64,000 nucleotides of DNA from Bin5 sp965218625 (GTDB lineage: Bacteria > Chloroflexota > Anaerolineae > Caldilineales > Caldilineaceae). The DNA lies in assembly GCA_965218625.1 (NCBI GenBank), contig CBDCLG010000004.1, positions 1 to 64,000 on the forward strand, in the 5' to 3' direction. This document shows positions 53,822 to 62,042 of the stretch, one piece after another. The number at the start of each line of letters is the position of its first letter. Position 1 is the stretch's first letter. Under the pieces are notes generated by a model. The model saw only the letters and a list, made by a program, of their open reading frames with translations, was not told the DNA's origin and made no database searches. A program made the translations under genes and the position numbers.

Positions 53822-54202
53822 TCAGGATACCGGAGGCTGGTCCTCCGGCTCGGGTCGCGAACCGTCTCCATCAGCGGCTCCTGAACGCCGTTGGGACGGC
53901 GCCACCGCTCCCATCGAACTCTCCAGTTCCGACTTCATGACCTGCGCAGATCGGCGCAGCCCGGCCAGCCTGCTGCTGGCGGAGATTATGGGGCTGATAA
54001 AGCTGGCGCTGACAAATTCTGCCGAGCCTTTCACCGTACCGACCGTTTCCTGACCGTCTTTGATTACCGGCTTCAGCTCGGCTCTGACCATCTTGATAAG
54101 GCGCCATACCTGCCAGACGAGCACGATGAGAAGCCCGTTCATGATCAGAATCTCTATGGCGACGAGAATTATCGCGATGTCCCGAACTGTGGCGCTGATC
54201 AC
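53822..54202 (-). CDS. Small single-pass membrane protein, unknown function
   Basis: The 126-residue protein has one N-terminal membrane helix (about 8-32, I-I-L-V-A-I-E-I-L-I-M-N-G-L-L-I-V-L-V) followed by an amphipathic helical region and a Pro/Ser/Gly-rich acidic tail. The GTG at 54202 has GGGAG 6 bases upstream and is preferred to an earlier frame start. Such proteins resemble DUF948/YtxG-like small envelope proteins, but the match is by pattern only. It lies downstream of a 93-residue membrane protein and mnmA on the same strand. Confidence 0.6.
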   Translation of the reverse strand: MISATVRDIAIILVAIEILIMNGLLIVLVWQVWRLIKMVRAELKPVIKDGQETVGTVKGSAEFVSASFISPIISASSRLAGLRRSAQVMKSELESSMGAVAPSQRRSGAADGDGSRPEPEDQPPVS

Positions 54203-54286
54203 GACGGTCTCCCTTTCAAAGAGGCCGAACTGACAATTGCCGTTGCGGCTGGAGCGCAATCGAGCCGGCCCGCAAACATTTGCCGG

Positions 54287-54568
54287 CTAATCTGTCAGGA
54301 TCCTGACAAGAATAAGGGCAAGCACCGATGCAACCGTCGCCTCCAAGAGAAATAGCTCGCCTACCCGTAGAATCCCCCACTGCAGAGAGATCCCGGCCCA
54401 CTGCCCCAACCCGAACCCGGCCGCGGCCGTAAACAGGAACAGCAGCAGATCGCGCAGGGAGCGTCCCGTCCACAGGTGGAAAACAGTAGCGTAGCCCGCT
54501 GCCATCAGGGTTGCCAGCAGGATTGACGGATTGAGCGAAAGTGACATGAGCGGCGCACCGAGAACCAA
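54287..54568 (-). CDS. Small three-helix membrane protein, unknown function
   Basis: The 93-residue protein has hydrophobic segments at about 14-30, 41-55 and 68-90. The TTG at 54568 has AGAGGAG 5 bases upstream; an internal ATG at residue 8 lacks a site. It begins 16 bp after the end of mnmA, so it is probably co-transcribed with it. I do not recognise the family. Confidence 0.55.
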   Translation of the reverse strand: MVLGAPLMSLSLNPSILLATLMAAGYATVFHLWTGRSLRDLLLFLFTAAAGFGLGQWAGISLQWGILRVGELFLLEATVASVLALILVRILTD

Positions 54569-54584
54569 CAGAACTCCTCTGACT

Positions 54585-55769
54585 CTACTTTCCCGAATTC
54601 ACCTGCTGACCCACCGTCGGCACGCCTCCAACTGTCACCTTGTCACTGCCCCTGTGCGCGATCAGTCCGCCGCCCAGGCACTGCTCGCCGTCATAAAAGA
54701 CGGCGCCCTGGCCCGGGCTGATACCGTTCACGGGCGCCCCGAACAGAACGCGTACCCAGCCGTCCTCCAGTGGGTAAATCCGGCAGTCAATTGGACGGCC
54801 CGTGTAGCGGATCTGGCACTGTACGCGGCTTCCTGCCCCAGCCGGCCTGCCCAGCGTCCAGTTGACCCCTTCCACAAACATCTCCGTCCTGCCCACCGCC
54901 TCCGCCGGACCTACGACCAGCTGGTTGCGGTCGTGGTCCAGGGCGGCCACATAGAGCGGCGCGGCCGTCCCGCTCAGGCCAAGCCCCTTGCGCTGCCCGA
55001 CCGTGTAGTTTGGCAGCCCGTGGTGCCTGCCCAGCACCTTCCCGCTCATATCGACGATTGCGCCCGGCTCCATCGCGTCGGGCGCCCACGCACGCAGGAA
55101 TCGGCGGTAGTCGTCATCAACCACGAAACAGAGGTCCATCGAATCGTGCTTGCTGTGGACCGGCAAGTCGCGGGTCTCAGCCATCCGCCGCACCTCTTCC
55201 TTCGTGTAGTCCCCAACGGGGAAGAGCAGGTCGTTCAGTTCCGACGTCCCCAGCATGCTCAGCACATAAGACTGATCTTTGTGTGCGTCCATCCCTCGCA
55301 GCAAATGTACGCTGCCGTCAGCCTGCCGCCGCAAGCGGGCATAGTGGCCGGTTGCCAGATAATCCGCCCCCAGGCGGCGGGCATAGTTGAGCAGATAGTC
55401 GAAGCGAATATGCCGGTTGCACGCCAAACAGGGGTTGGGCGTAAGCCCCGCGCTATAGCCATCGATGAAGAGGTCGACCACCTTCTGCTTGAACGGCTCC
55501 TCGACATTGATCAGATAGAAAGGCATGCCCAGCTGATCGGCCACGCGGCGGGCATCGTCCACGCTCTCCTCGTCGCAGCACTTGTTTCCCGAGCCTTCGC
55601 CGCTCGACACCTCCGCCCACAAGCGCATCATAACGCCGATACAGCGATGCCCTTGTGCCGTCAGCAGAGCGGCCGCGACCGAGCTGTCGACGCCCCCGCT
55701 CATGGCGACGACGACCGTCGTCTCGGATGGGTTTATGCCTTCCTTGCCAAATGTTGCCTTGTCCATCAT
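54585..55769 (-). CDS. mnmA: tRNA-specific 2-thiouridylase MnmA
   Basis: The 394-residue enzyme thiolates uridine-34 of tRNAs for Lys, Glu and Gln using ATP and a persulfide sulfur. It has the PP-loop S-G-G-V-D-S-S (24-30), the D-C-C-x-x-x-like segment N-K-C-C-D-E-E at about 62-68, the catalytic N-P-C-L-A-C-N (C113 and C116; C116 aligns with E. coli Cys102) and the second catalytic Cys in S-M-D-L-C-F (C214). The C-x-x-C form is common outside enterobacteria. The gene starts with two consecutive ATGs, without a clear ribosome-binding site. Confidence 0.94.
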   Translation of the reverse strand: MMDKATFGKEGINPSETTVVVAMSGGVDSSVAAALLTAQGHRCIGVMMRLWAEVSSGEGSGNKCCDEESVDDARRVADQLGMPFYLINVEEPFKQKVVDLFIDGYSAGLTPNPCLACNRHIRFDYLLNYARRLGADYLATGHYARLRRQADGSVHLLRGMDAHKDQSYVLSMLGTSELNDLLFPVGDYTKEEVRRMAETRDLPVHSKHDSMDLCFVVDDDYRRFLRAWAPDAMEPGAIVDMSGKVLGRHHGLPNYTVGQRKGLGLSGTAAPLYVAALDHDRNQLVVGPAEAVGRTEMFVEGVNWTLGRPAGAGSRVQCQIRYTGRPIDCRIYPLEDGWVRVLFGAPVNGISPGQGAVFYDGEQCLGGGLIAHRGSDKVTVGGVPTVGQQVNSGK

Positions 55770-55866
55770 GGCCGTATTCTAACACAGCCGCAGGGCTTCC
55801 GACACGGGGCTACCCCCTTCGCGTCGACTGAAGCTGTCCTATTCGCCCACGATCCTGCTGCAATAG

Positions 55867-56060
55867 CAGGGCGATTGCATCTAATTGAGCCAAGACTCGC
55901 GACACTACCTAGTTCGAGCCCATCTCCGAAAAAACAGCCGGAAACAGCCCTTTCGGAGATCGGTTTTTGAGCCGAATACGATTGACAATTGGTAGGGGCG
56001 CCCCTTGTGGGCGCCCTTTGTGGGTTATTTTGGAGTCCGGATCTAGATGCGATTGCCCTG
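55867..56060 (+). mobile_element. MITE-like interspersed element, copy 5
   Basis: This full-length 194-bp copy has intact GGGCGCCC hairpin arms and the clearest flanking direct repeat of the five: 16 bases at 55851-55866 and 56062-56077 with 14 identities (GATCCTGCTGCAATAG against GGTCCTGCTGCTATAG). It lies between mnmA and the FmdE-family gene and makes up most of that 425-bp gap. Confidence 0.85.
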
Positions 56061-56194
56061 CGGTCCTGCTGCTATAGAAGTTCGCTGTGGGCCGGGAGTG
56101 GTATAATGGCGCCACGCGCTTGAGTCCGCGATACGCCTCCGGCCGGACCGAGCCAACCTTCACCTGGGCGCTTAGCACACGAGGAGATGCCGCG

Positions 56195-56824
56195 ATGGCC
56201 ACCCTGTCTGAAATAGAAGAACTGGAGATCGAGCCGGCGTTGCAAAAGGCGCTCGATCTCGCTTCCTCCCGCCATAAGCATCTCTGCCCGCGCCAGGTGC
56301 TGGGCGCGCGCGCCGCCATCGCCGGGGCCAGGGCACTGGAGCAGGAAGTGCCTCGCACCGACAAAAGGCTGCTGGTGATCGTCGAAACCGACGGCTGCTT
56401 CGTCGACGGCGTCGAGGCCGTCACAGGCGTGTCGGTCGGTCGGCGCACCCTGCGCGTGGAGGACTACGGCAAGATGGCGGCCACCTTCATCAACGTGAAG
56501 ACGGAACAGGCGCTGCGCGTCGCCCCGCAGTTAGACGTGCGCGAAAAGGCGCACCGCTACGCGCCCGAGCAGACGCGCCGCTATTTCGCCATGCTCCACG
56601 GCTACCAGCGCATGCCCGACGAAGAGTTGCTCACCATCCAGCGGGTCAAGCTCTCGCAACCCGTCGCCGCGATCGTCAGCCGCGCCGGCGCCCGCGCCAA
56701 GTGCGAAATCTGCGGCGAAGAGATCATCAACGAGCGCGAGGTAATGGTGGATGGCGTTACGTTGTGCCAGTCTTGCGCAGGCGGCGGGTATTTCTCGGTA
56801 AGCAGGGATGAGTATTCCGTATAG
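56195..56824 (+). CDS. FmdE-family protein
   Basis: The 209-residue protein has an N-terminal FmdE domain with H-L-C-P-R-Q-V-L-G-A-R (about 29-39), E-T-D-G-C-F-V-D-G-V (about 70-79) and Y-G-K-M-A-A-T-F, and a C-terminal C-x2-C...C-x2-C metal site (Cys170, 173, 191, 194). The family is named after formylmethanofuran dehydrogenase subunit E, but bacterial members are linked to metal or cofactor handling. I infer a metal- or molybdopterin-related role only. The ATG at 56195 has GAGGAG 8 bases upstream; the earlier frame start is not domain-like. Confidence 0.82.
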   Translation: MATLSEIEELEIEPALQKALDLASSRHKHLCPRQVLGARAAIAGARALEQEVPRTDKRLLVIVETDGCFVDGVEAVTGVSVGRRTLRVEDYGKMAATFINVKTEQALRVAPQLDVREKAHRYAPEQTRRYFAMLHGYQRMPDEELLTIQRVKLSQPVAAIVSRAGARAKCEICGEEIINEREVMVDGVTLCQSCAGGGYFSVSRDEYSV

Positions 56825-57114
56825 GAGGCTGGTGAACTGCGGAGAATCGAGTTGTACATATTGGAGAGATTCTGAAAGATGGGCTTGAGGAAATGGGTGC
56901 GTTCCCGATGGCGTGCGGCTGCCAGATTGACATGCCGCCAAATCGCATTGGACAGATCGTTGCGGGCAAGCGCTCCGTAACCACTGACACGTCTCAAGGC
57001 TCTTCGGGCACTGGTTCGGGACTGATTCTCAGCTTTGGCTGGACCTGCAGAGGCGATTGGACCTCGCAGGGAAGAGTTCCGTGAGTGCAGTGTATTCGCG
57101 ATAGGGAGATATTA

Positions 57115-58155
57115 ATGAACGCACAAATCCGGAACCGCCTAGCGCAACTGCGGGCCGACTATGAATCAGTTTCCAATCGTTCTTGGAAATTCTTCTACTG
57201 TCCCATTCTGCATCAAGACGAGGAAACTGAGCTATGTGCCGGACACGTGATCAACCGAGCTACAGAGGATGCAGACCGTTCGTGGACCGTCCAGCGCAAG
57301 GACGTTGACAATTACTACGGAACTTTGTTTGAAGGAGATTTCCTGGCGCTTGAACAAAAGGTCGATCTTCAGGCTGATGAGATTTTGACCGACAGAAATC
57401 TGTCCCGACAATTCAAACCTAAGATCGTCATAGACGGCCAGTCGGTAGAGCACTACAGACCTCGAGGGGTTGTGCCAGAGCAGCACTCGGAATTCTATGT
57501 TGACTCCCCCGACGGCCTTGTAAGACTAGCGCTGAAGATTTCGCCCGATGAAATGGAAAACGTTCCAGGTGGAAGAACCCAAGTCATAGTTGACAAGGAT
57601 TTGCGGCTTGCCGCTCTTGCTTCGTGCCTCAAGGCGGCTCACTTAACTTTGTTTCATTTGCTCGGCTACCGGTATGCACTGTCGTATGGCGGTTACTTCC
57701 TGGGCAAGGTAATCTTGGGTGACTTCTTTCTGAAGACGAGGGGGATGGAGCGCCACAGCGCTCTCGAGGAGGCCAAAGTACACTTCAAAAAGTATCAGAG
57801 CTTAGTTCGACCTGTCATTGAAATGTCTTTTGATTCCGAGGGCACGCTGGCGGACAATATGGTCTTATTGTGTATTAGTGAAAGCAAGTATTGGGGGTTC
57901 AATGTCTTAATCCGGACAGGTACACAATCACATGGCGTATTGGTCCCCATACTGGAAGACGAGGAATCCGCCGCTCGGTTTCACCGGTTCTTGGAGTCCC
58001 CGTTCCCTAGGCTGGCAGTCAAGCTCGCGCGGTGGGACAGTGATGGGGAGACTTGGGAGCTGTCTCCACATACCCAAGTGATAGAGTGGCCCCAAGCAAG
58101 TCTTGACGCGCCGACGCCAACAGAGAGCCTGAATGAGAGGGATCTTGGAAGATGA
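57115..58155 (+). CDS. Unrecognised protein with C...C..H cluster, first gene of the accessory island
   Basis: The 346-residue protein has near its N-terminus Y-C-P-I-L-H-Q-D-E-E-T-E-L-C-A-G-H-V-I-N (Cys29, Cys41, His44). This resembles the first half of an HNH or zinc-ribbon-like fold, where a Cys/His cluster precedes H-V/I-x. A W-T-V-Q-R-K-D-V-D-N-Y-Y segment follows. The remainder is mostly helical without known motifs. The ATG has GGGAG 7 bases upstream. Base composition is lower in GC than neighbours to the left. It precedes the type IIG restriction enzyme by 129 bp. A nuclease-type function is only a possibility. Confidence 0.5.
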   Translation: MNAQIRNRLAQLRADYESVSNRSWKFFYCPILHQDEETELCAGHVINRATEDADRSWTVQRKDVDNYYGTLFEGDFLALEQKVDLQADEILTDRNLSRQFKPKIVIDGQSVEHYRPRGVVPEQHSEFYVDSPDGLVRLALKISPDEMENVPGGRTQVIVDKDLRLAALASCLKAAHLTLFHLLGYRYALSYGGYFLGKVILGDFFLKTRGMERHSALEEAKVHFKKYQSLVRPVIEMSFDSEGTLADNMVLLCISESKYWGFNVLIRTGTQSHGVLVPILEDEESAARFHRFLESPFPRLAVKLARWDSDGETWELSPHTQVIEWPQASLDAPTPTESLNERDLGR

Positions 58156-58284
58156 GCAGGGCCCTGAGAAATAGAGAGGCTTTGGTGGGAAATCTGTTCC
58201 TCCTCCGTACGAGGAATTGAATTCTCGGCCTCTACAATTCTAGATTCGTCCGTAGCTCTCAGTTCTCTCAACCCGGACCCGCCC

Positions 58285-61200
58285 ATGTTCCGACTCAAAT
58301 CCAGACACAAAGTCGTCAAAGATTACTTCGCTGAAGTGAACAGACTGACCCAGCTCGGCGCGGTGCATGAAGGCGCGGTCGCGCCTGCATTCGCCAATCT
58401 GCTGCGCGCCGCGGCGCAACCGTTCGGCTGGACGCTGGCGGAGCAGTACGCTCGCACCGTTCGCGGCGGACAGACCATCCGAGTTGACGGCGCGCTGCTG
58501 GATAAATTCAAGCTGGCACGCGGCTACTGGGAGGCCAAGGACGCGGCCGACGACTTAGACGCGGAGATCAGCCGCAAGCTGAACGCCGGCTATCCGCAGG
58601 ACAACATTCTCTTTCAGTCGCCGGCGCGCATCGTTGTTATCCAGCAGGGGCAGCGGGTGTGGGACGCGCCGGCCAGCGAGCCGGACGCGCTCGTCGCCGG
58701 GCTGCGCGCCTTCTTCGCGTACCAGCCGCCGGCGTTTGAACGCTGGCAACAGGCGGTTGAGGAGTTCAAGGCGGTGGTGCCGGAACTGGCCGCGGCGCTG
58801 CTGGAACTGATCGAGGGCGAACGGCGCGGCAACCAGGGCTTTATCGACGCATTCGGCAGATTCGCGGATCTCTGTCGCGCCGCGATCAACTCCAACATCT
58901 CCGACCAGGCGGTCGAGGAGATGCTGATCCAGCACCTGCTGACCGAGCGCATCTTCCGGCGGGTTTTCGACAACCCGGACTTCGTCAACCGCAACGTTAT
59001 TGCGCGCGAGATCGAGGAGGCGGCGCGCGCGCTGACCAGCCAGCGCTTCAGCCGCCGCGACTTTTTTCGCCCGCTGGACCGCTTTTACGGCGCAATTGAA
59101 ACGACGGCCGCAACGATTAACGACTTTTCGGAGAAGCAGGGTTTTCTCAATACGGTCTACGAGCAGTTCTTCCAGGGCTTTTCGGTCGAGGTGGCGGACA
59201 CGCACGGCATCGTCTACACGCCGCAGTCGATCGTCGATTTCATGGTGCGTTCGGTCGAGGCGCTGCTGCAACGCGAGTTTCGGCGCTCACTGGCCGATCC
59301 CGGCGTCCATCTGCTGGACCCGTTTGTGGGCACCGGCAACTTCATTCTGCGGGTCATGCGTCATCTGGGGGAGATCGGGAAACTCGGCCGCCTGCCGCAC
59401 AAGTACGCGCACGAGTTGCACTGCAACGAGGTGATGCTGCTGCCCTACTACATCTCGGCCATGAACATCGAGCACGAGTACTACGAGTTGACCGGCCAGT
59501 ACGCGCCCTTCGCCGGCATCTGCCTGGTGGACACGTTTGAGTTGGCCGAGGACATCCAGATGGGCCTGTTTGCGCCGGAGAACACGGCGCGTGTGCAGGC
59601 GCAGCAGGGGCAGGAGATCACCGTCATCATCGGCAACCCGCCGTATAACGTGGGGCAGGTCAACGAGAACGACAACAACAAGAACCGCAAGTACAAAACG
59701 ATGGACAAGCGGGTGCGGGAGACCTATTCGAAGGACTCCAGAGCGACCAACAAGAACGCGCTCTCCGATCCGTATGTCAAGGCAGTTCGGTGGGCGGCGG
59801 ACCGCATCGGCGATGAAGGGGTTGTCGCGTTCGTGAGCAACAGCGGCTTTCTCGATGGTGTTGCGACCGATGGAATGCGCAAACATCTTGAAAACGATTT
59901 CGACGCCATTTACGTTCTCGACCTGGGTGGGAACGTGCGCAAGAATCCCAAGCTGTCAGGCACGACCCACAACGTTTTTGGCATTCAGGTCGGTGTCAGC
60001 ATCAGCTTTTTCGTCAAGAAACGTATTAGGGCGGACGCCCCGGCAGAAATCTTCTACGCGCGCGTAGAAGAGAACTGGCGCAAGGAGGAGAAGTATCGTT
60101 ATCTCGATGAAAGGCAGCAGTGCGGCAACTTCGATTGGACCAGGATTACGCCGGACAAGCGGCATACATGGCTGACCGAGGGTCTCCACGCCGAGTTTGA
60201 AACCTTTATCCCGCTGGGAAGCAGGGAAGCAAAGGCGGGCAAAGATGAGGCGGTAGATGTGGTATTCAAGGTGTATAGCCGCGGCATCAGCACGGGCCGC
60301 GATGCGTGGGCGTACAACTTCTCTCGCAACGTGCTTATCAAAAATATGTCCCGGACGATCGAAACCTACAATGAGCAGGTGTTCAAATGGGAACGGCTTG
60401 GGAGCAAGGGCGTCAATGTTGATGAATTTGTACCGTATGATGACAAGGGTATAAGTTGGAGCCGGGACCTGAAGGCTAAGTTGAAGCGAGGCCGACTCGC
60501 TGAATTCGTTGGACACAAGGTAAGAGAATCTCTCTATCGCCCGTTTACCAAGTCAAATCTCTATTTTGACAGGACGATGGACGATATGTTGTACGTCTTC
60601 CCGTCTATCTTCCCCACGCCGGAGACTGAAACTGAGAATCGGGTGATTTGGCTAAAAGTCGGTGCTGATTGGCCGATGTTCGCGCTGATGGTCGATAGGA
60701 TTCCCAATCTGCTACCACAAAGTGGCTCTCAATGCTTCCCCTTCTACACCTACGACGAGGACGGCAGCAACCGCCGCGAGAACATCACCGACTGGGCGCT
60801 GGCGCGGTTCCGCGCGCATTACCAGGACGATTCGATCAGCAAGTGGGACATCTTCCACTACGTATACGGCCTGCTGCATCATCCCGACTACCGCGAACGC
60901 TATCAGGCCAATCTCAAGCGCGAACTGCCGCGCCTGCCCTTCGCGCCCGACTTCCGCGCGTTCGCGGCGGCCGGCGCGCGCCTGGCGGAGGTCCACGTCA
61001 ACTATGAAGAGATGCCCCCTTATCCGCTCGACGAGATTGAGACGCCGGGGCAGACGCTCGACTATCGCGTCGAGAAGATGCGCCTCTCCAAGGACAGGAC
61101 GCAGATCCGCTACAACGGCTTCCTGTCGCTGAGTGGGGTGCCGGCGGAGGCGTTCGACTACCGACTGGGCAACCGCTCGGCGCTGGAGTGGGTGGTTGAC

Positions 61201-61371
61201 CAGTACCGGGTGAAGACGGACAAGCGCAGCGGGATCGTGAACGATGCGAACCGGGTCGACGACCCCCGGTACATCGTCAATCTGCTTGGTAGGGTGATCG
61301 CGGTGAGCCTGGAGACTTTGCAGATTGTGGCGGGGCTGCCGGCGTATGGGTACGAAGCGGAAGAGTCGTGA
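58285..61371 (+). CDS. Single-polypeptide restriction-modification enzyme (type IIG/ISP-like N6-adenine methyltransferase)
   Basis: The 1028-residue protein has an N-terminal PD-(D/E)xK-like segment (V-D-G at 67-69, Y-W-E-A-K-D at 81-86), a helical linker, and a gamma-class N6-adenine methyltransferase with motif I D-P-F-V-G-T-G-N-F (about 345) and motif IV N-P-P-Y (451-454). A C-terminal region of about 350 residues probably recognises DNA. No ATPase/helicase motifs are seen, unlike true type ISP enzymes such as LlaGI, so it fits a stand-alone type IIG-like system that cuts and methylates in one chain. No separate specificity gene is adjacent. Confidence 0.82.
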   Translation: MFRLKSRHKVVKDYFAEVNRLTQLGAVHEGAVAPAFANLLRAAAQPFGWTLAEQYARTVRGGQTIRVDGALLDKFKLARGYWEAKDAADDLDAEISRKLNAGYPQDNILFQSPARIVVIQQGQRVWDAPASEPDALVAGLRAFFAYQPPAFERWQQAVEEFKAVVPELAAALLELIEGERRGNQGFIDAFGRFADLCRAAINSNISDQAVEEMLIQHLLTERIFRRVFDNPDFVNRNVIAREIEEAARALTSQRFSRRDFFRPLDRFYGAIETTAATINDFSEKQGFLNTVYEQFFQGFSVEVADTHGIVYTPQSIVDFMVRSVEALLQREFRRSLADPGVHLLDPFVGTGNFILRVMRHLGEIGKLGRLPHKYAHELHCNEVMLLPYYISAMNIEHEYYELTGQYAPFAGICLVDTFELAEDIQMGLFAPENTARVQAQQGQEITVIIGNPPYNVGQVNENDNNKNRKYKTMDKRVRETYSKDSRATNKNALSDPYVKAVRWAADRIGDEGVVAFVSNSGFLDGVATDGMRKHLENDFDAIYVLDLGGNVRKNPKLSGTTHNVFGIQVGVSISFFVKKRIRADAPAEIFYARVEENWRKEEKYRYLDERQQCGNFDWTRITPDKRHTWLTEGLHAEFETFIPLGSREAKAGKDEAVDVVFKVYSRGISTGRDAWAYNFSRNVLIKNMSRTIETYNEQVFKWERLGSKGVNVDEFVPYDDKGISWSRDLKAKLKRGRLAEFVGHKVRESLYRPFTKSNLYFDRTMDDMLYVFPSIFPTPETETENRVIWLKVGADWPMFALMVDRIPNLLPQSGSQCFPFYTYDEDGSNRRENITDWALARFRAHYQDDSISKWDIFHYVYGLLHHPDYRERYQANLKRELPRLPFAPDFRAFAAAGARLAEVHVNYEEMPPYPLDEIETPGQTLDYRVEKMRLSKDRTQIRYNGFLSLSGVPAEAFDYRLGNRSALEWVVDQYRVKTDKRSGIVNDANRVDDPRYIVNLLGRVIAVSLETLQIVAGLPAYGYEAEES

Positions 61372-61409
61372 CGACTCTTCTAACTTATTTCCTACTGGTA
61401 GCACCCTTG

Positions 61410-61418
61410 TGCTATACT
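61410..61418 (+). promoter_or_regulatory. Extended -10 promoter upstream of the Uma2-family gene
   Basis: TGCTATACT at 61410-61418 matches an extended -10 (TG-n-TATAxT). It lies 39 bp after the restriction-enzyme stop and 63 bp before the GTG of the next gene, so that gene may have its own promoter. Confidence 0.45.
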
Positions 61419-61481
61419 GGGCGCAGAACCGGAGCGAGTGAGAGAGGCGTATACCCCTCGCTTCCTTAAAGGAGGCCTGAA

Positions 61482-62024
61482 GTGTTGAACATAGGGACGA
61501 AACTCACATACGCCGACTATCTGAAAACGTCGGATGACGAACGCTACGAACTTCTGAACGGAGAGCTGGTCATGCCCCCAGCACCGCTTACAGGCCACCA
61601 GATGATTTCAATGGCACTGGCCTCCCGTCTCTATCTATATGTAAACGAGAGAGGGATGGGGACGGTTGTTGCTGCCCCCACCGACGTTGTACTGTCGGAC
61701 ACGGACGTAGTTCAGCCGGATGTTCTGTTCGTTTCCTCCCAGCGAAGCCAGATCCTCACGCGTGAGAACGTTCGCGGCGCGCCGGACCTGGTGGTGGAGA
61801 TTCTCTCCCCTGCAACAGCAGAGCGCGATAGGACGGTCAAGCTCGATCTGTACGCCCAGCACGGCGTGATAGAGTACTGGATCGTGGACTCTGACGCCAA
61901 GACGGTTACGGTCCTGTTGCGGGGGGAGGGCGGGTTCGGGGTGGTGGGAGTCTACGGTAAGGGGGAGACATTGCGTTCGCCGACGCTGACGGGGTTCAAC
62001 GTCGCGTTGGAGGAGATATTCTGA
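61482..62024 (+). CDS. Uma2-family (DUF820) nuclease-like protein
   Basis: The 180-residue protein starts at a GTG with AAAGGAGG 6 bases upstream. It has the family order Y-L-x-T-S-D-D-E-R-Y-E-L-L-N-G-E-L-V, V-Q-P-D-V-L-F-V, and D-L-V-V-E-I-L-S-P-A-T followed by K-L-D-L-Y-A and Y-W-I-V-D, matching a PD-(D/E)xK fold with Asp, Glu and Lys ligands. Uma2 proteins are frequent in cyanobacteria and Chloroflexota and are presumed restriction-like endonucleases of unknown target. It is the third gene of the accessory island. Confidence 0.85.
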   Translation: MLNIGTKLTYADYLKTSDDERYELLNGELVMPPAPLTGHQMISMALASRLYLYVNERGMGTVVAAPTDVVLSDTDVVQPDVLFVSSQRSQILTRENVRGAPDLVVEILSPATAERDRTVKLDLYAQHGVIEYWIVDSDAKTVTVLLRGEGGFGVVGVYGKGETLRSPTLTGFNVALEEIF

Positions 62025-62042
62025 GAAGTAAAGGAACGGACT

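Noticed and set aside
54531..55970. A 479-codon plus-strand reading frame opposite mnmA, running into MITE copy 5
   Set aside because: It is antisense to a well-supported gene, has no recognisable domains and ends inside the repeat; long antisense frames are expected in high-GC coding DNA.
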